A DNA stretch of 64,000 bases, taken from contig CALVBD010000002.1 in NCBI GenBank assembly GCA_944325635.1, forward strand, positions 186,001-250,000. Direction: 5' to 3'. Shown piece by piece: positions 33,856 to 42,327 of this stretch. The stretch is from Candidatus Gastranaerophilales bacterium. Its GTDB lineage: Bacteria; Cyanobacteriota; Vampirovibrionia; Gastranaerophilales; Gastranaerophilaceae. The notes below the pieces were generated by a model. It made no database searches. It was not told the DNA's origin and saw only the letters and a list, made by a program, of their open reading frames with translations. Position 1 is the stretch's first letter; each line of letters begins with the position of its first letter. Made by a program: the position numbers and the translations under genes.

Positions 33856-33957
33856 TGATTTAAGGAAAGCATGGGTGAAATTCCCTCACTGGACCGCAGC
33901 CGTTACAGTCGGAATGCTTATCTCAGTTGATGTTACCACGGAAATCTGGGAGAATTT
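33856..33957 (+). promoter_or_regulatory. cobalamin-type riboswitch in the nrdD leader
   Basis: Bases 33862-33920 contain AAGGAAAGC, GGGTGAAATTCCC, ACTGGACCGCAGCCGTTACAG and TCGGAATGCTT. They follow the conserved core of adenosylcobalamin riboswitches (GGTGNRANTCC, then a CCGC..C.GT.A core). The element is short, like the AdoCbl-variant class without the peripheral P1 and B12-box regions. The last part CTGGGAG lies next to the nrdD start and could be the SD hidden by pairing with earlier CTCCC/CTCAC-like bases. Control of an anaerobic reductase by B12 makes sense if the cell also has a B12-dependent class II enzyme. Confidence 0.72.
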
Positions 33958-33960
33958 TTT

Positions 33961-35799
33961 ATGAAGAATGCTTTATTTAACAACGGAAATGTTGTCACTT
34001 TGGGTTCTGCGAAATCGGCTTATATGTCACAGCCGAAAAACAGGGACGAAGATTTTAGTGTTTCACTTGTCGAGAACTATCTTAAACAACTCGACTGGCA
34101 GGTGAAAGAAAATTCAAATATGTCTTATTCTATTCAGGGGCTTAATAATTATATAGCTTCTGAAATAAGCAAAAAATACTGGTTGAACAAGATTTATCCT
34201 GAGTATATTAAAAATGCTCATTTATGCGGTGATATTCATATCCACGATTTAAATATTATTTCTGTTTATTGTGTCGGATGGGATTTGAAAGATTTGCTGA
34301 CTGAAGGGTTCAGGGGTGTCCGCGGGAAAATAGAGAGTGCTCCTGCAAAACATTTCAGAACTGCTCTCGGACAGATTGTGAATTTTATGTACACAATGCA
34401 GGGCGAAGCTGCAGGTGCTCAAGCTTTTTCAAATTTTGATACGCTTCTGGCTCCGTTTATAAGGTATGACGGGCTCAATTATGCACAGGTTAAACAGGCA
34501 ATTCAGGAATTTGTTTTTAACATGAATGTGCCGACTCGAGTGGGGTTTCAAACTCCTTTTACTAATATTACAATGGATTTGACCGTTCCTTCTTATTATG
34601 CGGAGCAGCCTGTTATCATAGGGGGAGATCTGATGGAAGATACGTATAAAGATTTCCAGTCTGAAATGGATCTTCTGAATAAGGCTTTCTTTGAAGTTAT
34701 GCTGGAAGGTGATGCCTCCGGACGCGTGTTTACATTCCCTATTCCGACCTACAATATTACGAAAGACTTTGACTGGGATAACAAAAACCTTGACGGATTA
34801 TGGGAAATGTCTGCAAAATACGGTATTCCGTATTTTTCTAACTTTATAAATTCGGATATGTCACCTGAAGATGCTCGTTCTATGTGCTGCCGCCTCAGAA
34901 TAGACAACCGTGAACTTGAATACAGAGGCGGCGGGCTTTTCGGGTCTAATCCTCTTACAGGTTCGGTCGGCGTAGTGACGATTAACCTTCCGAAAATTGC
35001 CGATAATGTTAAAAGTAAAGGCGAATTCCTCGACAAGCTGTCAAAGCAAATGGAAATTGCAAAAGAAAGCCTTGAAATTAAGCGTGCACTGCTTGAAGAT
35101 TTGACCGACAAAAACCTCTACCCGTATACAAAATTCTATCTGCGGGATATAAAGTCACGTTTTGGTGTTTATTGGAAAAATCATTTTTCGACAATCGGGC
35201 TTATCGGGATGAACGAAGCTTGCTTAAATCTTTTGGGAAGTGACATCGGAAGTTTCAGAGGAAAACAGTTCGCACTCGAGGTAATGGACTTTATGAGAGC
35301 CAAAATCGTTGAGTTTCAAAAAGAAACAGGTAATAATTATAATCTGGAAGCTACTCCGGGTGAGGGAACTTCTTATCGTCTTGCAAAACTCGATAAATCA
35401 CATAAGTATAGTTATTTTACAAATTCAACCCAGCTTCCCGTAAATTACAGCGATGATATTTTTGAAGTTCTTGATCATCAGGACGATTTGCAGACAAAAT
35501 ATACAGGCGGCACCGTTGTGCATATTTTTGCGGGTGAGAAAATTTCGAATATCAATACCATGAAAAATCTTGTTAAAAAAGTCTGCAATAATTATAAGCT
35601 TCCGTACTTTACGTTCTCTCCTACTTTTAGTACCTGTCCAAATCACGGGTATGTGGCAGGCGAGCATTTCAAATGTCCTGAGTGCGGAGCGGACTGCGAA
35701 GTTTATTCACGGATTGTCGGCTACATAAGACCCGTTAATCAGTGGAACAAAGGAAAACAGGCAGAATTTCATAACAGAAAGACTTTTGAAATTTGCTAA
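33961..35799 (+). CDS. nrdD: anaerobic (class III) ribonucleoside-triphosphate reductase
   Basis: NrdD is the oxygen-sensitive glycyl-radical enzyme that makes dNTPs. At 612 aa it lacks the N-terminal ATP-cone of the E. coli protein (712 aa). It shows GDIHIHDLNIISVYCVGWDL, the substrate region MNVPTRVGFQTPFTNI, the active-site MCCRLRID, and NLEATPGEGTSYRLAK. The zinc cysteines CP and CPECGADC are near 560-578. The glycyl-radical tail RIVGYIRPVNQWNKGK is near residue 586. It is preceded by a riboswitch and followed by its activase. Confidence 0.96.
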   Translation: MKNALFNNGNVVTLGSAKSAYMSQPKNRDEDFSVSLVENYLKQLDWQVKENSNMSYSIQGLNNYIASEISKKYWLNKIYPEYIKNAHLCGDIHIHDLNIISVYCVGWDLKDLLTEGFRGVRGKIESAPAKHFRTALGQIVNFMYTMQGEAAGAQAFSNFDTLLAPFIRYDGLNYAQVKQAIQEFVFNMNVPTRVGFQTPFTNITMDLTVPSYYAEQPVIIGGDLMEDTYKDFQSEMDLLNKAFFEVMLEGDASGRVFTFPIPTYNITKDFDWDNKNLDGLWEMSAKYGIPYFSNFINSDMSPEDARSMCCRLRIDNRELEYRGGGLFGSNPLTGSVGVVTINLPKIADNVKSKGEFLDKLSKQMEIAKESLEIKRALLEDLTDKNLYPYTKFYLRDIKSRFGVYWKNHFSTIGLIGMNEACLNLLGSDIGSFRGKQFALEVMDFMRAKIVEFQKETGNNYNLEATPGEGTSYRLAKLDKSHKYSYFTNSTQLPVNYSDDIFEVLDHQDDLQTKYTGGTVVHIFAGEKISNINTMKNLVKKVCNNYKLPYFTFSPTFSTCPNHGYVAGEHFKCPECGADCEVYSRIVGYIRPVNQWNKGKQAEFHNRKTFEIC

Positions 35800-35807
35800 T
35801 ATTTTAT

Positions 35808-35892
35808 AAGAAGGAAATATTTTATTTTCTCGAACACGCTCTCGCCTCCGGCTCCGCTATAGTCTTGAAAACAAAATATTTTCCTTCTTTTT
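35808..35892 (+). terminator. long inverted repeat after nrdD
   Basis: AAGAAGGAAATATTTTATTTTC (35808-35829) pairs with the segment 35867-35887 (GAAAACAAAATATTTTCCTTCTT) with one or two mismatches, followed by TTTT. The 37-nt loop is GC-rich. It may be a terminator, an attenuator for nrdG or an inserted repeat. Confidence 0.6.
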
Positions 35893-35929
35893 ATTGCAAA
35901 CTTATAAAAAATCTTATTAAGGTGTATTT

Positions 35930-36598
35930 ATGTTGATAGGCGGACTTCAAAAAACTTCTTTGTTGGATTTTCCTGACAAAATCAGTGCAATAGTATTCAC
36001 AGCGGGATGTAATTTCCGCTGCGGATACTGCCATAACCCTGAGCTGATTAATTCAATCGCACTTTATCAAGATGTTTTTGAATTCTTAAAAACACGTGTC
36101 GGAAAGCTTGACGGGGTCGTAATAACAGGCGGGGAACCGTGTATTCAAAAAGACTTGCCTGAATTTCTCGAAAAAGTTAAATCTCTTGGCTTCGCCGTGA
36201 AACTCGACACAAACGGTTCTGAACCCGAAATGCTCCTGAAAGTTCTGCCCTGTATTGATTATGTTGCTATGGATATTAAAGCTCCATTGGAAAAATATCC
36301 GCTCATCTCCGGCTGGCACGGTAATGTTGACAATATACGTAAAAGTATTGATATTATTATGAAAAGCGGAATTGACTATGAATTTCGTACAACAGTTGTT
36401 GCATCTCAGTTCAAAATGCAGGATTTCGATAATATCGGCCGTCTTATCTGCGGCGCAAAAAGGTATTATCTGCAAAAGTTCGTTCCTTCAAAGGTGTTGG
36501 ATAATTCTTTTTATTTTGAAAAAACTTACTCAGATGAACAATTTTCAACAATAATTAAAATTTTGACAAAATATATTTCTTTTGTCGAACTGCGCTGA
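35930..36598 (+). CDS. nrdG: anaerobic ribonucleotide reductase-activating protein
   Basis: This 222-aa radical-SAM activase installs the glycyl radical in NrdD. It carries GLQKTSLLDFPDKISAIVFT and the CxxxCxxC of AGCNFRCGYCHNPEL (Cys 27, 31, 34), then VVITGGEPC and KLDTNGSEP. This is the longer NrdG2-type sequence, not the about 150-aa E. coli type. It lies 130 bp after nrdD behind a long hairpin, so its level relative to nrdD may be reduced. Confidence 0.9.
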   Translation: MLIGGLQKTSLLDFPDKISAIVFTAGCNFRCGYCHNPELINSIALYQDVFEFLKTRVGKLDGVVITGGEPCIQKDLPEFLEKVKSLGFAVKLDTNGSEPEMLLKVLPCIDYVAMDIKAPLEKYPLISGWHGNVDNIRKSIDIIMKSGIDYEFRTTVVASQFKMQDFDNIGRLICGAKRYYLQKFVPSKVLDNSFYFEKTYSDEQFSTIIKILTKYISFVELR

Positions 36599-36671
36599 CA
36601 AGTAAAGATTTCTTAAAATTAGTATATCAACTATTCACTATTTGATTTCAGCGGAGTAAAATAATTCTATT

Positions 36672-37490
36672 ATGAGTAGTGTTGAAGAACAATTATATTC
36701 TGACATCCCTCCGACAAAATTGAGGAATAAAGAGGAGAAATTTAAACCCGCAAAGACAAACAAATTCTGGCTTATGGTAGCAAGTTTGTTTTTCTTTAAT
36801 ATGTTGCAGAACAGATTTTTTGCTTTCCGTTACAAAGGTGCGGAAAATGTCATGGAAAAAGGAGTGCCTACAATTCTTTTTGCCCCTCATTGCAACTGGT
36901 GGGACGGCATTGTCATGTATAACATTACCCATAGAATTTTTCATAAAGAAATTCGTTTGATGATCGAAGAATTGAACAGATTTCCGCTTCTCCGTCGTGG
37001 CGGCGGGTATTCGGTTTGTAAAAAATCTCCGCAATCTGCTATGAAAGCGCTTAAATATTCTGTTGATGTAGTAGGAGATTTGAGAAATATATTATGTATT
37101 TTCCCTCAGGGAATCATCAGACCGCCTCATTATAGACCTATTGAATTTCAGACCGGGCTTGCTTATATTGCGCAGAATGCTGTTAAAAGATACGGAAAGG
37201 TTAATCTTGTTCCGGTGGCAGTTGATTATTGTTTCTTTAGAGATAACAGACCGGAAGTTGTTGTGAAATTTGGTGAAAAAATCTCTTTGACTGAAAATAC
37301 GCTTGATAGAAAAACACTTACACATGTTCTTGAACGTAGTATGCAGGAAACTTGCGATGCTCAATTCCATGAAATTTCAAGCGGAGATATTTCAGATTAT
37401 AAAATATTATTTAAGCAGCATTTGAAATGGTACAGACGTATTGAACAACGTCTAAAACGTATTGATATTCCTCCTGTTGCAGATGTTTAA
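36672..37490 (+). CDS. PlsC-like acyltransferase
   Basis: This 272-aa member of the glycerol-phosphate acyltransferase superfamily has the catalytic HX4D in LFAPHCNWWDG. It has block III-like LCIFPQGIIRPPHYRP (PQG instead of the common PEG) and block IV-like VNLVPVAVDYCFF. A hydrophobic segment FWLMVASLFFFNMLQ near residue 40 suggests peripheral membrane binding. The likely function is acylation of a lysophospholipid or other lipid hydroxyl. The Glu-to-Gln change in block III is a notable deviation. GGAG is about 16 nt before ATG, and TAAAAT is closer. Confidence 0.85.
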   Translation: MSSVEEQLYSDIPPTKLRNKEEKFKPAKTNKFWLMVASLFFFNMLQNRFFAFRYKGAENVMEKGVPTILFAPHCNWWDGIVMYNITHRIFHKEIRLMIEELNRFPLLRRGGGYSVCKKSPQSAMKALKYSVDVVGDLRNILCIFPQGIIRPPHYRPIEFQTGLAYIAQNAVKRYGKVNLVPVAVDYCFFRDNRPEVVVKFGEKISLTENTLDRKTLTHVLERSMQETCDAQFHEISSGDISDYKILFKQHLKWYRRIEQRLKRIDIPPVADV

Positions 37491-37527
37491 TAATTGTAAA
37501 CAAATGTTACAAAAGAAAACTGTTTTT

Positions 37528-37556
37528 TAAAGTTTTTAGCTCTGAAATCCGTAATA
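37528..37556 (+). promoter_or_regulatory. sigma28-like promoter of the 563-aa protein gene
   Basis: TAAAGTTTTT (from 37528) and AAATCCGTAAT (37545-37555), with 16 nt between TAAA and TCCGTAAT. It closely parallels 57365-57392. Confidence 0.35.
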
Positions 37557-37609
37557 CAACATGAAAGATCAGGAAATGTTACTAAGTTGAAAGGATTTTG
37601 AGTACACCA

Positions 37610-39301
37610 ATGGGATTATCAGCATCACAAGCTAGATTATTAACCATAACCGCAAGAAAATCTGATTGCGAATATGAATCTATGAGATTGTCGCATCAGA
37701 AAATTGCGTTATCCCGTGATATGGATGTGGTATCAGCAGAGTATCAGGATGCAATAAACCAGACAAAATTGATGTACGATTTCTACGGAAACAACACCGA
37801 AGTAAATCCATTAACATATAATTTATTAATGAGCCCATCTGCATTAAACGATTACATCCCGACGACAATAACAGACAAAGCCGGACGAGTAGTATTAAAT
37901 CCTGCACTGGCTCGAGCAGCAAAAGCTGCCGGTATACCTCAGGAAGGTATGGATGGCTTGCCATCGTCAGATATGCGTAATGCATTTATCGACGGTTTGG
38001 TTGCAAACGATGTGATCTCTGATATCCAGGGTGAAAACATTAAAAAGACAACATACAACCAAACAGCGGGCGTAGGTTCAGAAGATTTGGTCTGCGTAAA
38101 TACCGCAGAATGTAGTTATACAGAATTGGTAAATAATTTGTTAAAAAATGTCACGTTTGATTTGACAGATATTATTGGTCAGCACAATTATGATGGAGGA
38201 CAAGGTGTTTGGTTTGAATTATACAAATCTGACAGAGATGAAACAACCGGAGAAATCTCAGGCTACACTAAAGTAGAAGATCCGCCTGACAGTCTATCAT
38301 TAGCTGATATATTAAACGGTAACTATGTTATCAGAGGTTCTGCTGATCACCAGGGCGACGACAGAGAGTTTAAATCCTGGGAACTTCTTGTTGACTTTAT
38401 CGGCAGCAGTACCTTGTGGGACAGCATGTTTGAAGGTGTTGAGAATTTACTTGATACCGGAGATTCTTACACCCAGGCAGCCCTTGAATATGCAAGCAGC
38501 AAAGTTATGGAAATGGTTGAACTCCTCGGTCAAAGAGATGACAGTGACGGTGGTAACGTAGATTACTCTAACTTTGCATACTGGAAACAGTTGACAAATA
38601 AATGGTTTCAGTTCGGTTCAAACAACTCAACAGAAAAAGTAATGAACAATGTTGACGATAATGTAAACAATTACGTTGGTATCGTGTATATTGAAAACAG
38701 TGCAAAAGAGAATGAAGGCAAATATAACGATGGTTACGGTTTGAACATTAGCTATATGGCACAGGCATACTTGACTTACTTTGCTCAATATATGGAAGGT
38801 ATTTCAAATTCCGATTACAATGTTGACAAATTAAGAGAACAATGTAACTTTGTAGATGATATGTTTACATTTGAATATGTAACAGATGTGGATACTTCAG
38901 GTGACAATCTTCTCATTGCAGGTTTCTATGATGCATTATTCAACCAGATATGCTTGAACGGTTGGACTGAAAATGAAAATATTGACGATGGTGAATACCT
39001 CGAAGAAATGCTCAAATCAGGTGCTATGTATATGTCGACACTTGCAGACGACGGATATTACTATCAGGGCAACTACTCAACCAATACTTATGTCAAAGAG
39101 GTTACCGACGAAACTGCTGTTGCTCAGGCTGAGGCTAAGTACAACAGAGAAAAACAAAAAATTAATTCAAAAGAAAATATTATTGATATGAAGATGAAAA
39201 ATCTCGATACTGAAATCTCTGCACTAACAACTGAGTATGATACAGTCAAATCAGTAATAGATAAGAATATTGAGAAAACATTTAAACGATATAACGCTTA
39301 A
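37610..39301 (+). CDS. lineage-specific 563-aa protein (MGLSASQARLL start)
   Basis: The N-terminus MGLSASQARLLTITARKSDC and a following heptad-like segment (about 10-60) recur, from memory, in many proteins of gut Gastranaerophilales; no biochemical function is known to me. The middle is acidic and Asp/Asn/Tyr-rich. The C-terminus (about 495-563) is a predicted coiled coil, EAKYNREKQKINSKENIIDM and onwards. No signal peptide and no membrane segment. The frame begins at TTG 37598, but MGLSASQ at 37610 is chosen as the recurrent start; AAGGA sits 14 nt upstream, so the start is uncertain. Confidence 0.7.
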   Translation: MGLSASQARLLTITARKSDCEYESMRLSHQKIALSRDMDVVSAEYQDAINQTKLMYDFYGNNTEVNPLTYNLLMSPSALNDYIPTTITDKAGRVVLNPALARAAKAAGIPQEGMDGLPSSDMRNAFIDGLVANDVISDIQGENIKKTTYNQTAGVGSEDLVCVNTAECSYTELVNNLLKNVTFDLTDIIGQHNYDGGQGVWFELYKSDRDETTGEISGYTKVEDPPDSLSLADILNGNYVIRGSADHQGDDREFKSWELLVDFIGSSTLWDSMFEGVENLLDTGDSYTQAALEYASSKVMEMVELLGQRDDSDGGNVDYSNFAYWKQLTNKWFQFGSNNSTEKVMNNVDDNVNNYVGIVYIENSAKENEGKYNDGYGLNISYMAQAYLTYFAQYMEGISNSDYNVDKLREQCNFVDDMFTFEYVTDVDTSGDNLLIAGFYDALFNQICLNGWTENENIDDGEYLEEMLKSGAMYMSTLADDGYYYQGNYSTNTYVKEVTDETAVAQAEAKYNREKQKINSKENIIDMKMKNLDTEISALTTEYDTVKSVIDKNIEKTFKRYNA

Positions 39302-39303
39302 CA

Positions 39304-39328
39304 GAGCCGGCTATAAGCCGGCTTTTAA
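39304..39328 (+). terminator. rho-independent terminator (GCCGGC stem)
   Basis: AGCCGGCT-ATA-AGCCGGCTTTT directly after the 563-aa gene. The same stem core occurs at 39621-39643. Confidence 0.85.
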
Positions 39329-39329
39329 T

Positions 39330-39613
39330 TTTAAAAAGAGAATGGTGAGAAGTGAGTAGTGAAGGATTCAACAATAACAAGTATCTTAGTTGGACAGGTA
39401 TGCCCAACCTACTTACTTTTAGCCACCCCCTCACCCTACCCCTCTCCCGTAGGGCGTGGGAACGAGTTTACCCTCCCCACTTGTAAAGGATGGAAGGATG
39501 GATTATTATCTTAATCCCTCAGGCACCCAAAATCCTTGTAAATGGGGGATTGGTATTACGCACTACCTCTCTTACAAGAAAGGCTTGAAATTATCTTCTT
39601 TGTATATAAAATA
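39330..39613. repeat. repeat-type insertion between two like terminators
   Basis: No gene in 280 bp. It contains the partial inverted repeat GTTGGACAGGTATGCCCAAC (39389-39408), the reverse complement of 12483-12502 with one mismatch. It also has CCCTCACCCTACCCCTCTCCCG-like pyrimidine runs, similar in kind to 12350-12420. Very similar GCCGGC hairpins flank it, as if a mobile repeat had landed in or duplicated a terminator. Confidence 0.5.
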
Positions 39614-39645
39614 ATAAAAAGGCCGGCTGAAAAGCCGGCTTTTGC
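39614..39645 (-). terminator. bidirectional terminator (GCCGGC stem)
   Basis: AAAAAGGCCGGCT-GAAA-AGCCGGCTTTTG. The A-run on the left gives a T-run for the minus-strand Ycf45-like gene that ends at 39664. Confidence 0.8.
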
Positions 39646-39663
39646 TTGACAATAAAACAAAAT

Positions 39664-41289
39664 TTAACCTGTTTTTTGTTCGAAATCTTTGCCGCCGACA
39701 ATGCGTAAATGTCTTTCGGCACCTTCTCCGACACTTTTACTTATGAGATTGTGCTGTTCGACAAGTTCATGTTGAAGTTTTCTGATGTGGTGGCTCTGTG
39801 GCTGTAATTCAATATCCTCAGCTCCTGCAAGGATTTTATTTATTGCGGCTTTTGCTTCATCCAGCGCGCGTTCAGCGTCGTCATAATAGCCCTGCAAAGT
39901 TTCAGAGGCTTCCGTAATCTGGAGCGCATCTTTTAGAACCTTTTGTATTTGCGCCATAGAATTGGTTTTTATATAAAAAACCTGTATCCTGTAATCGTTT
40001 GCGGTAGAGAGAATTTTTGCACCTCCTTTGGCAAAATTTTTGTGCGCAATCACAATATCCGCATCATCAAGATTTCGTGTCACTTCTGCTTTTAAATCAA
40101 GTCTTTCTATAACCTTTTCTACAATGCTTCTCGAAACCGCATACAGATATATTTTCTTGAATCCTTTGACTTCTTCAACGTATTTTTGTCTTGAAAAGCT
40201 GAAATTCAGGCTGTCGGAAGGCTGGATTTTTTTCTCAAGCTTATTAATCTGTTCGCCTATTGTAGGTTCTCGTTTTTCTTCTTGTTTTGGCGCGGCAGGC
40301 TGCTCTTCGTAGGTTTTATCAACCTTTCGAATTTCAGGTCTGATTGGCCAGCCTCTTAATATATAATCAACCGCTTCTGCAGTATCTTTGTATACTGCAA
40401 GTGTATTTCTGTCGAGAATTTCGATTACAATATCAAAGGTCGGCTGCTTTTCTCTTTCAAGAACAGTTTTTTGAGAAGCTCTGCGACGGGCTTCGTCATC
40501 TCCTAAGGTTACAGACTGAATTCCGCCCACCAAATCGGAAAGCGTCGGGTTTTTAATTAAACTTTCAAGGCTGTTTCCGTGAGCTGTTGCAATCAGCATA
40601 ACCCCACGTTCTGCAATGGTTCTTGCCGCCTGCGCTTCCGCTTCCGTCCCTATTTCATCAACAACAATAACCTCAGGCGTATGGTTCTCAACCGCCTCTA
40701 TCATAATATCTTTTTGAAATTCAGGCTGGGTAACCTGCATTCGTCTGGCATGTCCGATTGCCGGATGCGGGGTGTCGCCGTCGCCTGCGATTTCGTTTGA
40801 TGTATCGACTACAACAACTCTTTTGCCTAATTCATCAGCCACAAGCCGTGAAATTTCCCTGAGTTTTGTGGTTTTGCCGACCCCCGGACGTCCTAAGAAC
40901 AAAATACTCTTGTTCATCATGCAAATATCTTTTATACAAGCAATTGTCCCCGTAACAACTCGACCAATTCTGCAAGTAAGACCTATCACTTTACCCTGAC
41001 GGTTTCTTATTGCACTGATTCTGTGGAGTGTTCCGGGGATTCCTGAACGATTATCCGATGTAAATTCCTGTATTCTGCTTGTAATATATGAAATGTCCTC
41101 ATCATTGACGGTTTCCGTCCCTAAATACTCTATTCTGCCTCCTGCATGCCGAACCTCAGGCGTTCGACCGATATCAAGAACAATTTCTATGACATCCTCC
41201 ATTTGCCCATAGTTGATGTGCTTCCTCACCTTTTCGGGTAGAATTTCGATTAATCTGTCCAGATCGTTTTGAAATTGCAGGTTGCTCAT
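39664..41289 (-). CDS. Ycf45-type AAA ATPase with C-terminal R3H-like domain
   Basis: This 541-aa protein is of the Ycf45/SpoIIIAA-related ATPase family found in cyanobacteria and plastids. It has Walker A SILFLGRPGVGKTTKLREI near 130, VVVDTSNEIAGDGDTPHPAIGHARRMQV, Walker B VIVVDEIGTEAEAQAA, and TAHGNSLESLIKNP. The C-terminal 70 residues (LQHELVEQHNLISKSVGEGAERHLRIV) resemble an R3H single-stranded nucleic-acid-binding module. The function in cyanobacteria is unknown to me. It is one of the best phylogenetic pointers in the window. It is monocistronic, with several TATATA elements upstream. Confidence 0.88.
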   Translation of the reverse strand: MSNLQFQNDLDRLIEILPEKVRKHINYGQMEDVIEIVLDIGRTPEVRHAGGRIEYLGTETVNDEDISYITSRIQEFTSDNRSGIPGTLHRISAIRNRQGKVIGLTCRIGRVVTGTIACIKDICMMNKSILFLGRPGVGKTTKLREISRLVADELGKRVVVVDTSNEIAGDGDTPHPAIGHARRMQVTQPEFQKDIMIEAVENHTPEVIVVDEIGTEAEAQAARTIAERGVMLIATAHGNSLESLIKNPTLSDLVGGIQSVTLGDDEARRRASQKTVLEREKQPTFDIVIEILDRNTLAVYKDTAEAVDYILRGWPIRPEIRKVDKTYEEQPAAPKQEEKREPTIGEQINKLEKKIQPSDSLNFSFSRQKYVEEVKGFKKIYLYAVSRSIVEKVIERLDLKAEVTRNLDDADIVIAHKNFAKGGAKILSTANDYRIQVFYIKTNSMAQIQKVLKDALQITEASETLQGYYDDAERALDEAKAAINKILAGAEDIELQPQSHHIRKLQHELVEQHNLISKSVGEGAERHLRIVGGKDFEQKTG

Positions 41290-41504
41290 TTTCTTTATGC
41301 CTTTCTATTTTGCTATATACAAAATATCGTTATTGGCTATATAAGGTATTTGGTTGTTATATATTATCTCTCCCAATTACATTATACCACTTTTTCAATA
41401 ATAATTCTCATTTACTAATGCTACAACAGTAATATTATTTACAAAAGTTAACACTGTCTGGAGCCTAAAAGTGTTGATATTACACGTTTTTAAGTTTTTA
41501 AGAA

Positions 41505-41547
41505 TTAAAAAGCCCGAAGGAGTGTTATAAAAAACGCTCTTTCGGGC
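41505..41547 (-). terminator. terminator for the 125-aa gene
   Basis: GCCCGAAGGAGTG and CGCTCTTTCGGGC pair (13 bp with wobbles) around a 10-nt loop. The minus strand continues with TTTTTAATTC. Confidence 0.85.
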
Positions 41548-41570
41548 ATAAAGATTTTCTTCAATTTTCT

Positions 41571-41948
41571 TTACGAAAGAAGGTGGTAATACTTCATATA
41601 ATCTGCCATAATCATAGAACTTGTCGCATTTGCAACAGTCGCTTTAATTTGCTGATCTTTATCGGATTCTGAGGTTTCTTTAACCTGTTGTGTTTCTTTT
41701 TGTTTTTCCTGTGCGATTTGTTCGGTTTGAACTTCTTGTATAAAGTTTTCTACGGCAGTTTCAATTTCTTTTAGCTTGGCTTTGTCGCCTGCATAAGAAC
41801 CTGTGGATTCTACACCGGCTTCATTTAAATCTTTTAATATCTGAGCCCACTCATTATAATTCGGAATGCTTGCGCCTTGAGCCTGTGCCGCAGCCTGGGC
41901 TTTTTTTAATTCGTCTTCCGATTCTATACCATCTACTCTGTAAGCCAT
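41571..41948 (-). CDS. uncharacterised 125-aa Gln/Ala-rich protein
   Basis: MAYRVDGIESEDELKKAQAA begins a soluble, strongly helical protein. The Gln/Lys/Glu-rich centre (about 65-105, EQIAQEKQKETQQ) is a likely coiled coil, and the C-terminus ends MIMADYMKYYHLLS. No family is recognised. ATG 41948 is selected because AAGGAG lies 8 nt upstream; the frame continues 15 codons further but through the A/T hairpin. It is monocistronic with a clear terminator. Confidence 0.7.
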   Translation of the reverse strand: MAYRVDGIESEDELKKAQAAAQAQGASIPNYNEWAQILKDLNEAGVESTGSYAGDKAKLKEIETAVENFIQEVQTEQIAQEKQKETQQVKETSESDKDQQIKATVANATSSMIMADYMKYYHLLS

Positions 41949-41960
41949 AATTGCTCTCCT

Positions 41961-41976
41961 TATAGTTTTTTCTATA
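41961..41976 (-). promoter_or_regulatory. A/T hairpin abutting the SD of the 125-aa gene
   Basis: On the minus strand TATAG-AAAAAA-CTATA is followed at once by AGGAG. The preceding TTTATATATATAG could hold the -10. It parallels 4444-4465 and 16101-16130. Confidence 0.4.
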
Positions 41977-42039
41977 TATATAAAGGATTGCAAAAATCTC
42001 TTATTTCAGAAAATGTTCAATTTGTAAAAAAAGTTAACA

Positions 42040-42258
42040 TTACAACTTAAAGTCTAAAAGTTCGGATATTTTCATATCAAAGGCTTCTGCAATTTGATAA
42101 AGATTGGTGTATCTGATATCTGTATTGCCTCGTTCGATTTCGCTGATTGCACGCCTTGATACCCCTGACTTTTCTTCAAGAGTTTCCTGGCTTAAACCGC
42201 GCTTACGTCTTTCATACTGTATTTTTTGCCCAAGTTGCAGTAATCTATCGTCTTTCAT
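42040..42258 (-). CDS. small XRE-family regulator (HTH_3)
   Basis: This 72-aa single-domain Cro/CI-like protein, LGQKIQYERRKRGLSQETLE, EKSGVSRRAISEIERGNT, then TNLYQIAEAFDMKISELLDF, is a textbook HTH_3. It is divergent from the prepilin-like gene, with only 99 bp between, and a 14-bp palindrome lies in the shared region. AGGA precedes the ATG by 6-7 nt. It is probably a local repressor of the prepilin gene. Confidence 0.93.
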   Translation of the reverse strand: MKDDRLLQLGQKIQYERRKRGLSQETLEEKSGVSRRAISEIERGNTDIRYTNLYQIAEAFDMKISELLDFKL

Positions 42259-42275
42259 AATTAAATCCTAAACTA

Positions 42276-42304
42276 TTGACAAAGTTATAAAAATGATAAA
42301 TAAT
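42276..42304 (+). promoter_or_regulatory. sigma70 promoter of the 42358 prepilin gene
   Basis: Consensus TTGACA at 42276-42281, 17-bp spacer, AATAAT at 42299-42304. The predicted start near 42311 abuts the palindrome. Confidence 0.7.
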
Positions 42305-42313
42305 GTTCGTACA

Positions 42314-42327
42314 AACAATATATTGTT
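42314..42327. promoter_or_regulatory. candidate XRE operator palindrome
   Basis: AACAATATATTGTT is a perfect 14-bp palindrome directly downstream of the predicted prepilin start point. It is preceded by the imperfect palindrome TGTTCGTACAAACA. Position and symmetry fit an operator for the divergent XRE protein. Confidence 0.5.
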
